DNA from: Candidatus Woesearchaeota archaeon
GTDB lineage: Archaea; Nanobdellota; Nanobdellia; Woesearchaeales; ARS49
DNA: 5,306 bases
Reading direction: 5' to 3'
NCBI GenBank assembly: GCA_016203345.1
Contig: JACQMZ010000073.1
Coordinates: 1 to 5,306, forward strand
Made by a program: the position numbers and the translations under genes. This document shows, piece by piece, positions 1 through 5,296 of this stretch (position 1 is its first letter; each line of letters begins with the position of its first letter). The notes beneath the pieces are model-generated. The model searched no databases. It saw only the letters and a list, made by a program, of their open reading frames with translations, and was not told the origin of the DNA.

Positions 1-21
1 AATAGTGAAAATTTCTGAGCG

Positions 22-94
22 TCTCAAAAACCACCATCATTGAAATCTAGCTCCAAAAGCATCAGTGGTAATGTAGGAATGGTGGTTTTCGAGA
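22..94. repeat. Long imperfect hairpin in the left intergenic region
   Basis: AAAACCACCAT (27-37) is exactly complementary to ATGGTGGTTTT (79-89). After one mismatch (26/90) the stem continues with TCTC (22-25) against GAGA (91-94), giving 15 pairs around a loop of about 41 nt. The loop start and the promoter region of the next gene also share a near-identical direct repeat, ATCATTGAAATC (36-47) and ATCATTGAAAATC (149-161). The hairpin could be the end of a gene lying left of the window, a structured RNA, or a remnant of a small inverted-repeat element. Nothing in the sequence decides between these. Confidence 0.5.
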
Positions 95-146
95 ATTCGT
101 ACTCACAGGAAAGCTAAACAGGCACCATAGTGTGTACTTTCCACAC

Positions 147-160
147 ATATCATTGAAAAT
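147..160 (+). promoter_or_regulatory. Weak candidate TATA region for the gene at 182
   Basis: An AT-rich stretch (ATATCATTGAAAAT) lies 22-35 nt upstream of the ATG at 182, where an archaeal TATA box would sit for a leaderless transcript. There is no purine-rich ribosome binding site before the ATG. The match to a TATA consensus is poor, so this rests mainly on position. Confidence 0.25.
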
Positions 161-181
161 CAACGTCTGTATGTTTTCTGT

Positions 182-439
182 ATGGCGCTCACAGAATTAG
201 AAGAACTCATTGCGTGTGTTGAGCACAGAGTGTATGTGTGCAGTTCTGCCCATTGGGGGTGTTATATAACACCAGAGGGCAGGCGCGTGTATGAGCGCAT
301 GTGTGAGTTTGCGAACAAGGCGCTTATTGACATTCCAGTCATGCAGGTGAGTGCAGAACAACCGCTTGACGAATCTGCAAAAATCACGCCTGCCAGCCAA
401 CCGCCGTACGAGCATGCTGAACAGGGAAAGTGCGGGTAG
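182..439 (+). CDS. Small hypothetical protein, 85 aa
   Basis: I do not recognise this protein. It has no signal peptide and no membrane segment. The N-terminal half looks folded: an acidic helix-like start (TELEELIACVEHRVYVC), then aromatic and cysteine residues around HWGCYITPEG, then a helix-like stretch ending near residue 50. The last 30 or so residues are rich in Pro, Glu, Gln and Ser and are probably disordered. It has five cysteines (C12, C20, C27, C41 and C84), which are not arranged as an obvious zinc knuckle. Codon preferences (GCG, GTG, TGT) resemble those of the neighbouring genes, and the reverse-strand readings of the same stretch give implausibly basic proteins, so the plus strand is preferred. 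No ribosome binding site is visible, which fits a leaderless start. It ends 29 bp from the end of the convergent exported-protein gene. Confidence 0.55.
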   Translation: MALTELEELIACVEHRVYVCSSAHWGCYITPEGRRVYERMCEFANKALIDIPVMQVSAEQPLDESAKITPASQPPYEHAEQGKCG

Positions 440-464
440 TTCTGTGCCACTGAAAACTTGCACT

Positions 465-476
465 CTGATTAATCAG
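465..476. repeat. 12-bp perfect palindrome at a convergent gene end
   Basis: CTGATTAATCAG is perfectly self-complementary and spans the TAA stop codon (469-471) of the minus-strand gene, in the short gap between two convergent genes. It might help define transcript ends. It has no T-run beside it, so it is not a convincing terminator and could be chance. Confidence 0.3.
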
Positions 477-1776
477 CATATTTCACGTCAACTTCTTCAC
501 TCGCTTTCGTGATTCCTTGTCCTTCGCGTGTCCATCCTTTGAATTGTTCTGGAGTGCAGTCTCTCATCTGTTCTTTGGCCACTCGTCTGCAACAGCACGC
601 AAATTCTGTTCCCTTGCCGACTCGTCGGGATATTTCTCGCACAGCAAGGAAGTAGTTCGTGCACGGTTCGCGGTTGAAAATCGTGGCAAATCGTGACTTT
701 TCCCTGCATTCCTTTGGTGTTCTGGCATCGATAAGTTCTGTGCTGAATATATGGGAGCGTGAGGGTGCAGGAACCGCCACCTTGGCGCATTGAGCAAGGC
801 AGTCGGATTGCGGCGCCGATTTCAGGACAGCCGGCTCTGGTTGCTTTTTGACAAGAATTTTTGTTGGCCGTTGCGCAGGTTGGATGACTGATGGTGGTAC
901 GATGGGTTTGGGTGGTGCAGTCATTACTGGTGGCGCAGCTGGTGGCGTGCACGTGCAGGGCATGGATGGAAACGATAGTTGTGGAATTGTTCCCGTGTGT
1001 GCAATCATGGCTGCCTTAGTTTGGGCAAACGCTTCAGGCAGGTCTTTGGTGCGGAACAATTGTTCTGCAAGGATTCTGAGGAATGTGGGGTGTGATGATT
1101 CTTGTGAGCGCGTTGACGCGATGACTGTTGCGTCTTTGATAGCGTCTGTTAGCCATTCCGCTCCGCTCGATTGCGCAATGAGGGTTCGTGTGCAGGTCGG
1201 TATGGTGTTAATCAATTCCTTGATGTCGCGGGAGGGAACGCATTCTTCTCCCATCATGACGCACCAGTCCACCAGTATTGGCTCGCCGACAACACGGTGC
1301 CCGTCAGGAACGTCGCGGTGGTGTCTGGCAAGGTCTGCGCACTCAGATTTGTGCCGGACTTTACCTTCAACTATGCATCCGGAATAATCCTTTTGTTGCA
1401 CGGCAGACCATGGTTTGCCGCGAAATTGTGTGGTGCGCTTGAGCGTGCCATCCCACTGTTCGATCTCTGCTTCCCAGATGCCGACTGCTTCTGCAGCCAG
1501 CGATACCAGGATGTTGTCGTCGCAGGATGTGTTTGAGAGCACGCGTGCGACAGTGCTGAGACTGGTTTTGGAGAAAGGAAGGCGTGCGATCTGTTGTCCC
1601 ATCACGTCCAACTCTTCACCTACAATCGCGTGCGTGTTGTACCCTTGCGCCCACAACACGCGCCCTAACTGATTATGGTCTGAGCCGTAAGTTGGGCCGT
1701 GGATGAACACTGCCACATTTTCTGCGCTGACGGCGAACGACAATACGACAAGCCAAACAATCGCTGCACTTTTCAT
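469..1776 (-). CDS. Exported Cys-rich protein with a degenerate caspase/legumain-like domain, 435 aa
   Basis: A signal peptide (MKSAAIVWLVVLSFAVSA, residues 1-18, cleavage likely after A18) predicts export. Residues 19-270 read like a clan CD cysteine-peptidase fold: a first strand and turn (NVAVFIHGPTYGSDHNQLG, 20-38), a strand after two Asp (DDNILVSLAAEAVG, 86-99) where such enzymes carry His-Gly, a strand LIAQSSGA (199-206) where they carry Cys-x-Ser-Gly, then VIASTRSQESS (218-228) like the legumain TAS-ESS strand, and a final helix pair ending in PQLSFPS. The expected His and Cys are absent (Gln202 sits in the Cys position), so it is probably not a peptidase. A proline-rich linker (about 274-318) leads to a cysteine-rich C-terminal domain (C326, C330, C357, C372, C394-396, C407). 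There are 16 cysteines in total, consistent with disulfides outside the cell. The ATG at 1776 overlaps the upstream stop as ATGA. The frame stays open up to 2034, but that part is the shadow of the upstream gene and lies before the signal peptide. The fold assignment comes from pattern reading and is unproven. Confidence 0.8.
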   Translation of the reverse strand: MKSAAIVWLVVLSFAVSAENVAVFIHGPTYGSDHNQLGRVLWAQGYNTHAIVGEELDVMGQQIARLPFSKTSLSTVARVLSNTSCDDNILVSLAAEAVGIWEAEIEQWDGTLKRTTQFRGKPWSAVQQKDYSGCIVEGKVRHKSECADLARHHRDVPDGHRVVGEPILVDWCVMMGEECVPSRDIKELINTIPTCTRTLIAQSSGAEWLTDAIKDATVIASTRSQESSHPTFLRILAEQLFRTKDLPEAFAQTKAAMIAHTGTIPQLSFPSMPCTCTPPAAPPVMTAPPKPIVPPSVIQPAQRPTKILVKKQPEPAVLKSAPQSDCLAQCAKVAVPAPSRSHIFSTELIDARTPKECREKSRFATIFNREPCTNYFLAVREISRRVGKGTEFACCCRRVAKEQMRDCTPEQFKGWTREGQGITKASEEVDVKYAD

Positions 1777-2168
1777 AGCAACCCCAGGAACGTGAACACG
1801 CGTTCCCACCAGCGTGGTTGTCCGACGTACACGAGTTCTGCGTTGTCCATGTGTTCTGGCTGCCAGTTGCCGCCGGAAACGCGGACAAAACCATCTTGAT
1901 GCACAAACACGTACCTGTTGCTGTGGGCGAATTGCCTGCCTGGCTGGTCGTCGATCCAGAAGTACCAGACAGGATCTTCGAATGTCAACGTTTCGCGGTG
2001 CGTTTCTTTCGCTGTGAAAACAGGCGCTGGCCAACGGTACACGGTGAGCGTATTCTTGTTGGGGCTGTTCTCCACAACGTCAGTTAACACTATGGTTGTT
2101 GCGTCTGCTCGCGACAACCCGTATACGGTTGGAACAAGTAATACTAGTGCTATAATGAGCCAGCGCAT
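1773..2168 (-). CDS. Exported beta-rich hypothetical protein, 131 aa
   Basis: The first gene of the exported pair. It begins with a signal peptide (MRWLIIALVLLVPTVYG, cleavage after G17 or after ADA at 21-23). The mature part of about 110 residues has no cysteine, alternates hydrophobic and polar residues as in beta strands, and contains a striking segment, WIDDQPGRQFAHSNRYVFV (71-89), followed by DGFVRVSGGNWQP. It ends in an aromatic, amphipathic tail (WWERVFTFLGLL). I recall similar Asp-Asp-Pro / Phe-x-His / Arg-Tyr-Val motifs placed before caspase-like domains in large surface proteins, but cannot verify this. A GTG at 2192 would add eight residues (MARFINTR). The ATG at 2168 is preferred because it gives a typical signal peptide and has an AT-rich box about 27 nt upstream. 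The stop overlaps the next start as ATGA, so the two proteins are translationally coupled and probably function together. Confidence 0.75.
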   Translation of the reverse strand: MRWLIIALVLLVPTVYGLSRADATTIVLTDVVENSPNKNTLTVYRWPAPVFTAKETHRETLTFEDPVWYFWIDDQPGRQFAHSNRYVFVHQDGFVRVSGGNWQPEHMDNAELVYVGQPRWWERVFTFLGLL

Positions 2169-2189
2169 GCGCGTGTTGATGAACCGTGC

Positions 2190-2199
2190 CACTTAATCG
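2190..2199 (-). promoter_or_regulatory. Weak candidate TATA box for the exported-protein operon
   Basis: On the minus strand ACGATTAAGT is centred about 27 nt upstream of the ATG at 2168, the right spacing for a leaderless archaeal transcript. The purine-rich ACAAACG just before it could act as a BRE. The match is modest. It would not serve the alternative GTG start at 2192, which it almost touches. Confidence 0.3.
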
Positions 2200-2216
2200 T
2201 TTGTAACACTAAAACG

Positions 2217-2224
2217 TACCGGTA
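2217..2224. promoter_or_regulatory. 8-bp palindrome in the divergent intergenic region
   Basis: TACCGGTA is a perfect palindrome lying between the divergent starts at 2168 and 2266. Its position suits an operator acting on both genes, but eight bases are easily matched by chance and no second copy is seen nearby. Confidence 0.2.
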
Positions 2225-2232
2225 AGTGCGAA

Positions 2233-2241
2233 CAATTAACT
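2233..2241 (+). promoter_or_regulatory. Weak candidate TATA box for the DUF2892 gene
   Basis: CAATTAACT is centred about 29 nt upstream of the ATG at 2266, consistent with a leaderless archaeal promoter. The match to consensus is only partial. Confidence 0.25.
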
Positions 2242-2265
2242 GAGTGGAGTCCTGTGTAATAAATT

Positions 2266-2469
2266 ATGATCAAACAAAACTTGGGAAAACTGGACCGCAT
2301 CTTCCGGTTTGTGCTCGGCCTCTGGTGGCTCGGTCCTTTAGCGCCGCACTTCTGGTCGCCGTGGGCAAACGTAGCAATCTTCATCATCGCGTGGATTGCG
2401 CTGATCGAAAGCTTCATCGGCTGGTGCGGGCTGCATGATATGCTTGGAATAAATAATAGAAATCAGTAA
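2266..2469 (+). CDS. DUF2892 (YgaP-like transmembrane) family protein, 67 aa
   Basis: A small integral membrane protein. The N-terminus NLGKLDRIFRFVLGLWWL (5-22) matches the typical DUF2892 opening (N-x-G-x-x-DR followed by a hydrophobic helix). The first membrane helix spans about 13-27 and the second about 34-53. The C-terminus GWCGLHDMLGIN (52-63) matches the family ending, usually C-P-L-Y-x-x-x-G-I. The length is normal for the stand-alone family. In bacteria this domain also occurs fused to rhodanese (YgaP), so a sulfur-related role has been suggested, but the function of stand-alone copies is not known. GGAG at 2246-2249 lies 16 nt upstream, too far for a good Shine-Dalgarno site, so the start may be leaderless. 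It is the only plus-strand gene between two minus-strand operons and is transcribed alone. Confidence 0.88.
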   Translation: MIKQNLGKLDRIFRFVLGLWWLGPLAPHFWSPWANVAIFIIAWIALIESFIGWCGLHDMLGINNRNQ

Positions 2470-2476
2470 TAAAAAA
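2446..2476 (-). terminator. T-rich terminator for the dehydrogenase-transporter operon
   Basis: Read on the minus strand, the region just past the transporter stop starts with TTTTTT (2471-2476) and continues very T-rich through TTATTACTGATTTC and TATTATTTATT. Runs of T without a strong hairpin are the usual archaeal termination signal. It overlaps the 3' end of the convergent DUF2892 gene. Confidence 0.45.
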
Positions 2477-2483
2477 CCAATAA

Positions 2484-2522
2484 GAATTTTCACGAATGAG
2501 CGAATGCGAATTCCGAAAATTC
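2484..2522. repeat. Inverted repeat between convergent genes
   Basis: GAATTTTC (2484-2491) and GAAAATTC (2515-2522) are perfect inverted repeats with a 23-nt spacer, between the DUF2892 stop and the transporter stop. The spacer carries repeated CGAATG units. It may mark the transcript ends of both convergent genes. The short AT-rich arms make chance a real possibility. Confidence 0.3.
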
Positions 2523-3216
2523 AGGGCGCCACTCCCAGCAGTGTTCCTATCACGTATCCGACAAGCGCGGCAGTCAGTCCTATCAATAACATTTCCGTGC
2601 CTGACCGTTTCCAGTCGCCGATGGTGAGTTTTGCTTTGATGCTTCCGCCTACAAACAGGAAGAGCGCAGAGAGCAACACTGATGTCAGCATTGCGTTGAG
2701 TCCTGTGGTGACAAAGAAAGGAAACAAGGGGATGAACGATCCTATGACGCTTGAGCCGCCGACGATGAAGCCGCTCTTGAGCGGGTGCTCGTACTCGTCA
2801 GGAAAGAGTCGTAATTCTTCTGCCATCATGGTTTCCAGCCAGACTTTTTTTTCGCTGGTGATTTTCTTGACACTGTCTTTCAGGAGTTTTCCTCTGAATC
2901 CTTTGTTGTAAAAGATTGCTTTGATTTCTTCTTTTTCGAGGCGGGGAACGTTTTCAATTTCTTTTTCTTCGCGCTGTACCATGGACTGGTAGAAGTCCCG
3001 TGCTGCTTTGGTTGACGTGTACGCGACTGCGCCCATGGATATGCTTTCTGCAAATGTTGCTGCCAGTCCTGAAATCAAAATAATCCGTTGTTCAGTGGTG
3101 GCAGCAGCAACGCCCAACACGACGCCGAGCACGTTGACGAGCCCGTCTTGTCCTCCGAGGATTGTCTCGCGGAGAATTTTTCCATTTTTGGTTACTTCCT
3201 TTACTGCTTCAACCAT
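2521..3216 (-). CDS. VIT1/CCC1 family Fe(II)/Mn(II) transporter, 231 aa
   Basis: A membrane transporter of the VIT family, which exchanges Fe2+ or Mn2+ for protons. Five membrane helices are visible at about 24-40, 44-68, 149-171, 174-195 and 207-227, the family layout. Between helices 2 and 3 lies the long charged cytoplasmic metal-binding domain (about 72-140). From memory of the Eucalyptus VIT1 structure, its metal-handling residues D43, M80, E102, E105, E113, E116, M149, M150 and E153 fall at a constant offset of 19 on D24, M61, E83, E86, E94, E97, M130, M131 and E134 here. This points to a true VIT with an intact metal-binding domain and not a CCC1-like form without it. The opening ETILGGQDGLVNVLGVVLG is diagnostic. 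In a prokaryote it would export metal from the cytoplasm. The ATG at 3216 overlaps the dehydrogenase stop by 8 bp and is preceded by GGTGGT six bases upstream. Confidence 0.93.
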   Translation of the reverse strand: MVEAVKEVTKNGKILRETILGGQDGLVNVLGVVLGVAAATTEQRIILISGLAATFAESISMGAVAYTSTKAARDFYQSMVQREEKEIENVPRLEKEEIKAIFYNKGFRGKLLKDSVKKITSEKKVWLETMMAEELRLFPDEYEHPLKSGFIVGGSSVIGSFIPLFPFFVTTGLNAMLTSVLLSALFLFVGGSIKAKLTIGDWKRSGTEMLLIGLTAALVGYVIGTLLGVAP

Positions 3217-4591
3217 ACGGATACCACCACATTCTTTTTTCTTTTCCCGTGTGAACCATTACCGTTTTTGCTTTGAGGCATTGCATGAGTTTGGACTCGG
3301 TGTTTCTCAGCCCGCTGTTTTTGACTCCGCCACAGTACTCGCCGCCAGGCAGGGGAAGCGCCGTGTCATTGATCCACACCATGCCGACGTGTGCGTTGAT
3401 TGCGAGCTGTTGCGCGTGTTCAACGTCTGCGCTCCAAATGCTCATTCCAAGGCCGTACGTTCCTGCGTTGATGATTCGGAGTGCGTCGTGCGCGGTTTTG
3501 ATTTTGTGAAGCGTGAGGACTGGTCCAAAGATTTCTTCGTGGCAGATGCGCATGATGTCAGTGATGTTTGCCAACACAGTGGGCTCAAACCAAAATCCTG
3601 GCCTATCAATTTTCTTTCCTCCACACAAGACTTTTGCGCCTTTTCGTGTGGCATCTGACACGAGCCGTTCAACTTTTTTCAGTTGCTCCGCATTAACGAG
3701 CGGCCTGATTTCCTTATCCATCTTGAGCGCGCGTACTTTTTGCACGATCTGTTGAACTGCTTCGTCGTATATTTTTGCTTCGATGAACACGTGTTCCGAC
3801 GCAACACAGCATTGTCCCATGTTCGTTAATGCACCCCACACGACTCCGCTTGTTGAAAGTTCAAGGTCCGAGTCTGCGCAGATGATCGCGGCATCCTTGC
3901 CTCCGAGTTCAAGGGCAAGTGGTTTGATGCCTGCGTTTTTCACAATCCATTCTCCACTTGACACGCTGCCGGTGAAAAACAGTTTGTCAACAGAGGACTT
4001 TACGAGTGTTTGTCCAATGCGGGCATCGCCGATCAGCGTGTGAAACACGCCTTTGGGAAGCACACGCTGAAGAATGTCGTCAATCTTTTTGCCAATGAGC
4101 ACTGCGCTTTCTGAGGGTTTGTACACCACAGTGTTTCCCGCAAGCATGGCCGGTACTACTGTCCAGAAGGTGAGGCTGAGAGGATAATTCCATGGCGTAA
4201 TGAGCCCGATGACGCCGTGCGGTTCGAACTGAACACTCGCAGTGGTCTGCGGATAAACCTCTGCATTGAGCGGAAACGGCAGGTCGTGAACGTTTTTGAC
4301 GCGGGCACAATAATAGGAAATGGTTTCTGATGCGTCTAAGAGTTCAAGTTCTGCTTCGATTTTTGGCTTGCCGATTTCCTGCATGAGAATGGACGCGATT
4401 TCCGTGCTGTTTTTTCTGAGCTCATTGCGCACCTGCAAAAGAAGCCCGATGCGTTTGTCGACGCCAAGAGCTGCCCATTGGTGTTGTGTCTCACGGGCGC
4501 GGTTAACTGCACGCTCAACATCTGCGCCAGCACAACACTGCGTCTGTGCAATGACCGTGCCATCTGCAGGATTTATGCTTTTGATGATCAT
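3209..4591 (-). CDS. Aldehyde dehydrogenase family protein, 460 aa
   Basis: A soluble NAD(P)+-dependent aldehyde dehydrogenase that oxidises an aldehyde to its acid. All key family features are present: PWNYP with the oxyanion-hole Asn N135, KPSE (158-161) in the cofactor site, FTGS (206-209) in the Rossmann fold, LELGGKD with the general base E228, GQCC with the catalytic Cys most likely C262, and EEIFGP (352-357) with E353 contacting nicotinamide ribose. The length is normal for the shorter class-3-like / succinate-semialdehyde-type members, and the C-terminal MWWYPYG fits class-3-like ends. The exact substrate cannot be read from the sequence; semialdehydes or medium-chain aldehydes are plausible. 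KPSE, with an acidic residue at the ribose-binding position, leans towards NAD+ but is not decisive. The ATG at 4591 has a strong TATA box about 29 nt upstream and no Shine-Dalgarno site. It is the first gene of an operon with the metal transporter. Confidence 0.95.
   Translation of the reverse strand: MIIKSINPADGTVIAQTQCCAGADVERAVNRARETQHQWAALGVDKRIGLLLQVRNELRKNSTEIASILMQEIGKPKIEAELELLDASETISYYCARVKNVHDLPFPLNAEVYPQTTASVQFEPHGVIGLITPWNYPLSLTFWTVVPAMLAGNTVVYKPSESAVLIGKKIDDILQRVLPKGVFHTLIGDARIGQTLVKSSVDKLFFTGSVSSGEWIVKNAGIKPLALELGGKDAAIICADSDLELSTSGVVWGALTNMGQCCVASEHVFIEAKIYDEAVQQIVQKVRALKMDKEIRPLVNAEQLKKVERLVSDATRKGAKVLCGGKKIDRPGFWFEPTVLANITDIMRICHEEIFGPVLTLHKIKTAHDALRIINAGTYGLGMSIWSADVEHAQQLAINAHVGMVWINDTALPLPGGEYCGGVKNSGLRNTESKLMQCLKAKTVMVHTGKEKRMWWYPYG
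3223..3228 (-). promoter_or_regulatory. Shine-Dalgarno-like site for the transporter
   Basis: GGTGGT on the minus strand ends six bases before the ATG at 3216 and resembles the archaeal GGTG core. It lies inside the last codons of the dehydrogenase (Trp-Trp-Tyr), so the coupled start depends on the upstream gene's C-terminal coding sequence. Confidence 0.55.
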
Positions 4592-4614
4592 GATGCCATT
4601 GTAGAAAGTGCCCT

Positions 4615-4630
4615 ATTTAATATTTATCCG
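4615..4630 (-). promoter_or_regulatory. TATA-box promoter of the aldehyde dehydrogenase operon
   Basis: On the minus strand ATAAATATTAAATA is a strong archaeal TATA-like box centred about 29 nt upstream of the ATG at 4591. Transcription would start at or just before the ATG, giving an essentially leaderless mRNA. This argues that the operon is independent of the 191-aa gene upstream. Confidence 0.6.
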
Positions 4631-4631
4631 A

Positions 4632-4688
4632 ATTTCGCGATCCGAAAGTTAGATTTCGCTTAAATCACGCGCAAGTGATTCGCGAAAT
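4632..4688. repeat. Inverted repeat cluster upstream of the dehydrogenase promoter
   Basis: ATTTCGCGA (4632-4640) pairs with TCGCGAAAT (4680-4688). Inside lie two smaller hairpins, CGAAA/TTTCG (4643-4647 and 4654-4658) and AATCAC/GTGATT (4663-4668 and 4675-4680). The set spans the end of the 191-aa gene and stops just before the TATA box. It could be a regulator site or a 3'-end structure of the upstream transcript. The same CGCGAAA core recurs at 5275-5281, upstream of the next gene. Confidence 0.35.
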
Positions 4689-5224
4689 CGGTCGAGTTCT
4701 TCGCGAGTGTATGTGTAATCAACCAAATCACGTGGATTGAGTAGGTATGCTGTTAAGTCCGCCAATGGGAAAGCCGCTTGATACGAACCTCCCAGTTTTT
4801 CTTTTAGTCCGGGCATGAATTGAATAGCATACGCATAGCATCGAAACAGTTCTGCCCCTCTATAAACGACTTCGTCAGGCACATCCCGTGGCATCCTCCA
4901 TCCTGAGTTAAGCACATCAGGAGAGTTGCGCAAATGGGCACGGAGTCCGTCTTCTCCGTATCTTGGCTGAATCGTTGGGCCGCCTGGTTGAAACATTCCT
5001 TGCCAACAGGACGTTCCGCGCAGGACCAGATCTGTCCGCATCGCATACGCTACCGCGTCGGCTAAGCTTGCCACCTCATCCTCTGTCAATGTTGAAAACT
5101 CAGGCAACACTCGTGGTGCGAATTGCAGCAGTTCACGAAGTACTGCGCTGTTCTTTCGGCACTCTTCTGGCATCTGAAGTCTGACAAGGTTGTCCAGGGA
5201 GCGAATACCAACTTGAATAGACAT
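4649..5224 (-). CDS. Hypothetical protein, 191 aa
   Basis: I do not recognise this protein. It looks like a soluble, mostly helical cytoplasmic protein, with no signal peptide or membrane segment. Visible pieces are an N-terminal helical region (8-40), a helix LTEDEVASLADAVAYAMRTDL (46-66), a glycine/proline-rich middle (FQPGGPTIQPRYGEDG, 78-93), a GWRMPRDVPDEVVYRGAELFRCYAYAIQF stretch (108-136), and a charged C-terminal helix (173-191). There are only three cysteines (C22, C73 and C129) and no CxxC pair. The helix at 46 superficially resembles cytochrome c ends, but no CxxCH haem site exists. The ATG at 5224 is chosen because a TATA box is centred 26 nt upstream. M18 is possible but leaves out the well-formed first helix. 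It lies on the same strand as the dehydrogenase operon, 57 bp upstream of it, with a separate promoter between. Confidence 0.75.
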   Translation of the reverse strand: MSIQVGIRSLDNLVRLQMPEECRKNSAVLRELLQFAPRVLPEFSTLTEDEVASLADAVAYAMRTDLVLRGTSCWQGMFQPGGPTIQPRYGEDGLRAHLRNSPDVLNSGWRMPRDVPDEVVYRGAELFRCYAYAIQFMPGLKEKLGGSYQAAFPLADLTAYLLNPRDLVDYTYTREELDRFRESLARDLSEI

Positions 5225-5244
5225 GACGTGGGGAAGCAGGGAAT

Positions 5245-5255
5245 GGTTTAAAAGG
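5245..5255 (-). promoter_or_regulatory. TATA-box promoter of the 191-aa gene
   Basis: CCTTTTAAACC on the minus strand is centred 26 nt upstream of the ATG at 5224, the spacing expected if transcription starts at the ATG. No ribosome binding site is visible between the box and the ATG, supporting a leaderless transcript. Confidence 0.5.
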
Positions 5256-5287
5256 ATTCATGTTTTACCTAGACTTTCGCGGTTTCT

Positions 5288-5296
5288 CTTATAAAG
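5288..5296. promoter_or_regulatory. Second TATA-like box near the right edge
   Basis: CTTATAAAG is TATA-like on both strands. On the plus strand it could drive a divergent gene starting just beyond the window. On the minus strand it could be a second, more distant promoter for the 191-aa gene. The window ends before this can be settled. Confidence 0.35.

Noticed and set aside
1..100. C/D box small RNA on the minus strand
   Set aside because: TGATG-like and CTGA-like boxes occur, but the full C, D', C', D order and spacing are not present.
197..463. Reverse-strand readings of 88 and 62 aa opposite the first gene
   Set aside because: They are very basic or low in quality, have no promoter or ribosome binding site, and mirror the plus-strand gene.
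848..1672. Plus-strand open frames of 179, 121 and 85 aa
   Set aside because: They lie entirely opposite the exported-protein gene, which has a signal peptide and domain structure. They look like shadows.
1777..2034. An N-terminal extension of the 435-aa exported protein to an upstream start at 2034
   Set aside because: These 86 residues are arginine-rich, lie before a clear signal peptide, and are the out-of-frame reading of the upstream exported-protein gene.
2163..2172. Palindrome GCGCATGCGC over the start codon at 2168
   Set aside because: It is explained by the Arg-Met-Arg codons and is short. Treated as chance.
2193..2417. Minus-strand 74-aa frame opposite the DUF2892 gene
   Set aside because: The plus strand clearly encodes a recognised membrane family, and the reverse product has no recognisable features.
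5133..5261. Short minus-strand frame starting at the ATG at 5261, about 42 aa
   Set aside because: It overlaps the 191-aa gene out of frame and its product is Pro/Ser-rich with no features. The TATA-like box at 5288-5296 is its only support.
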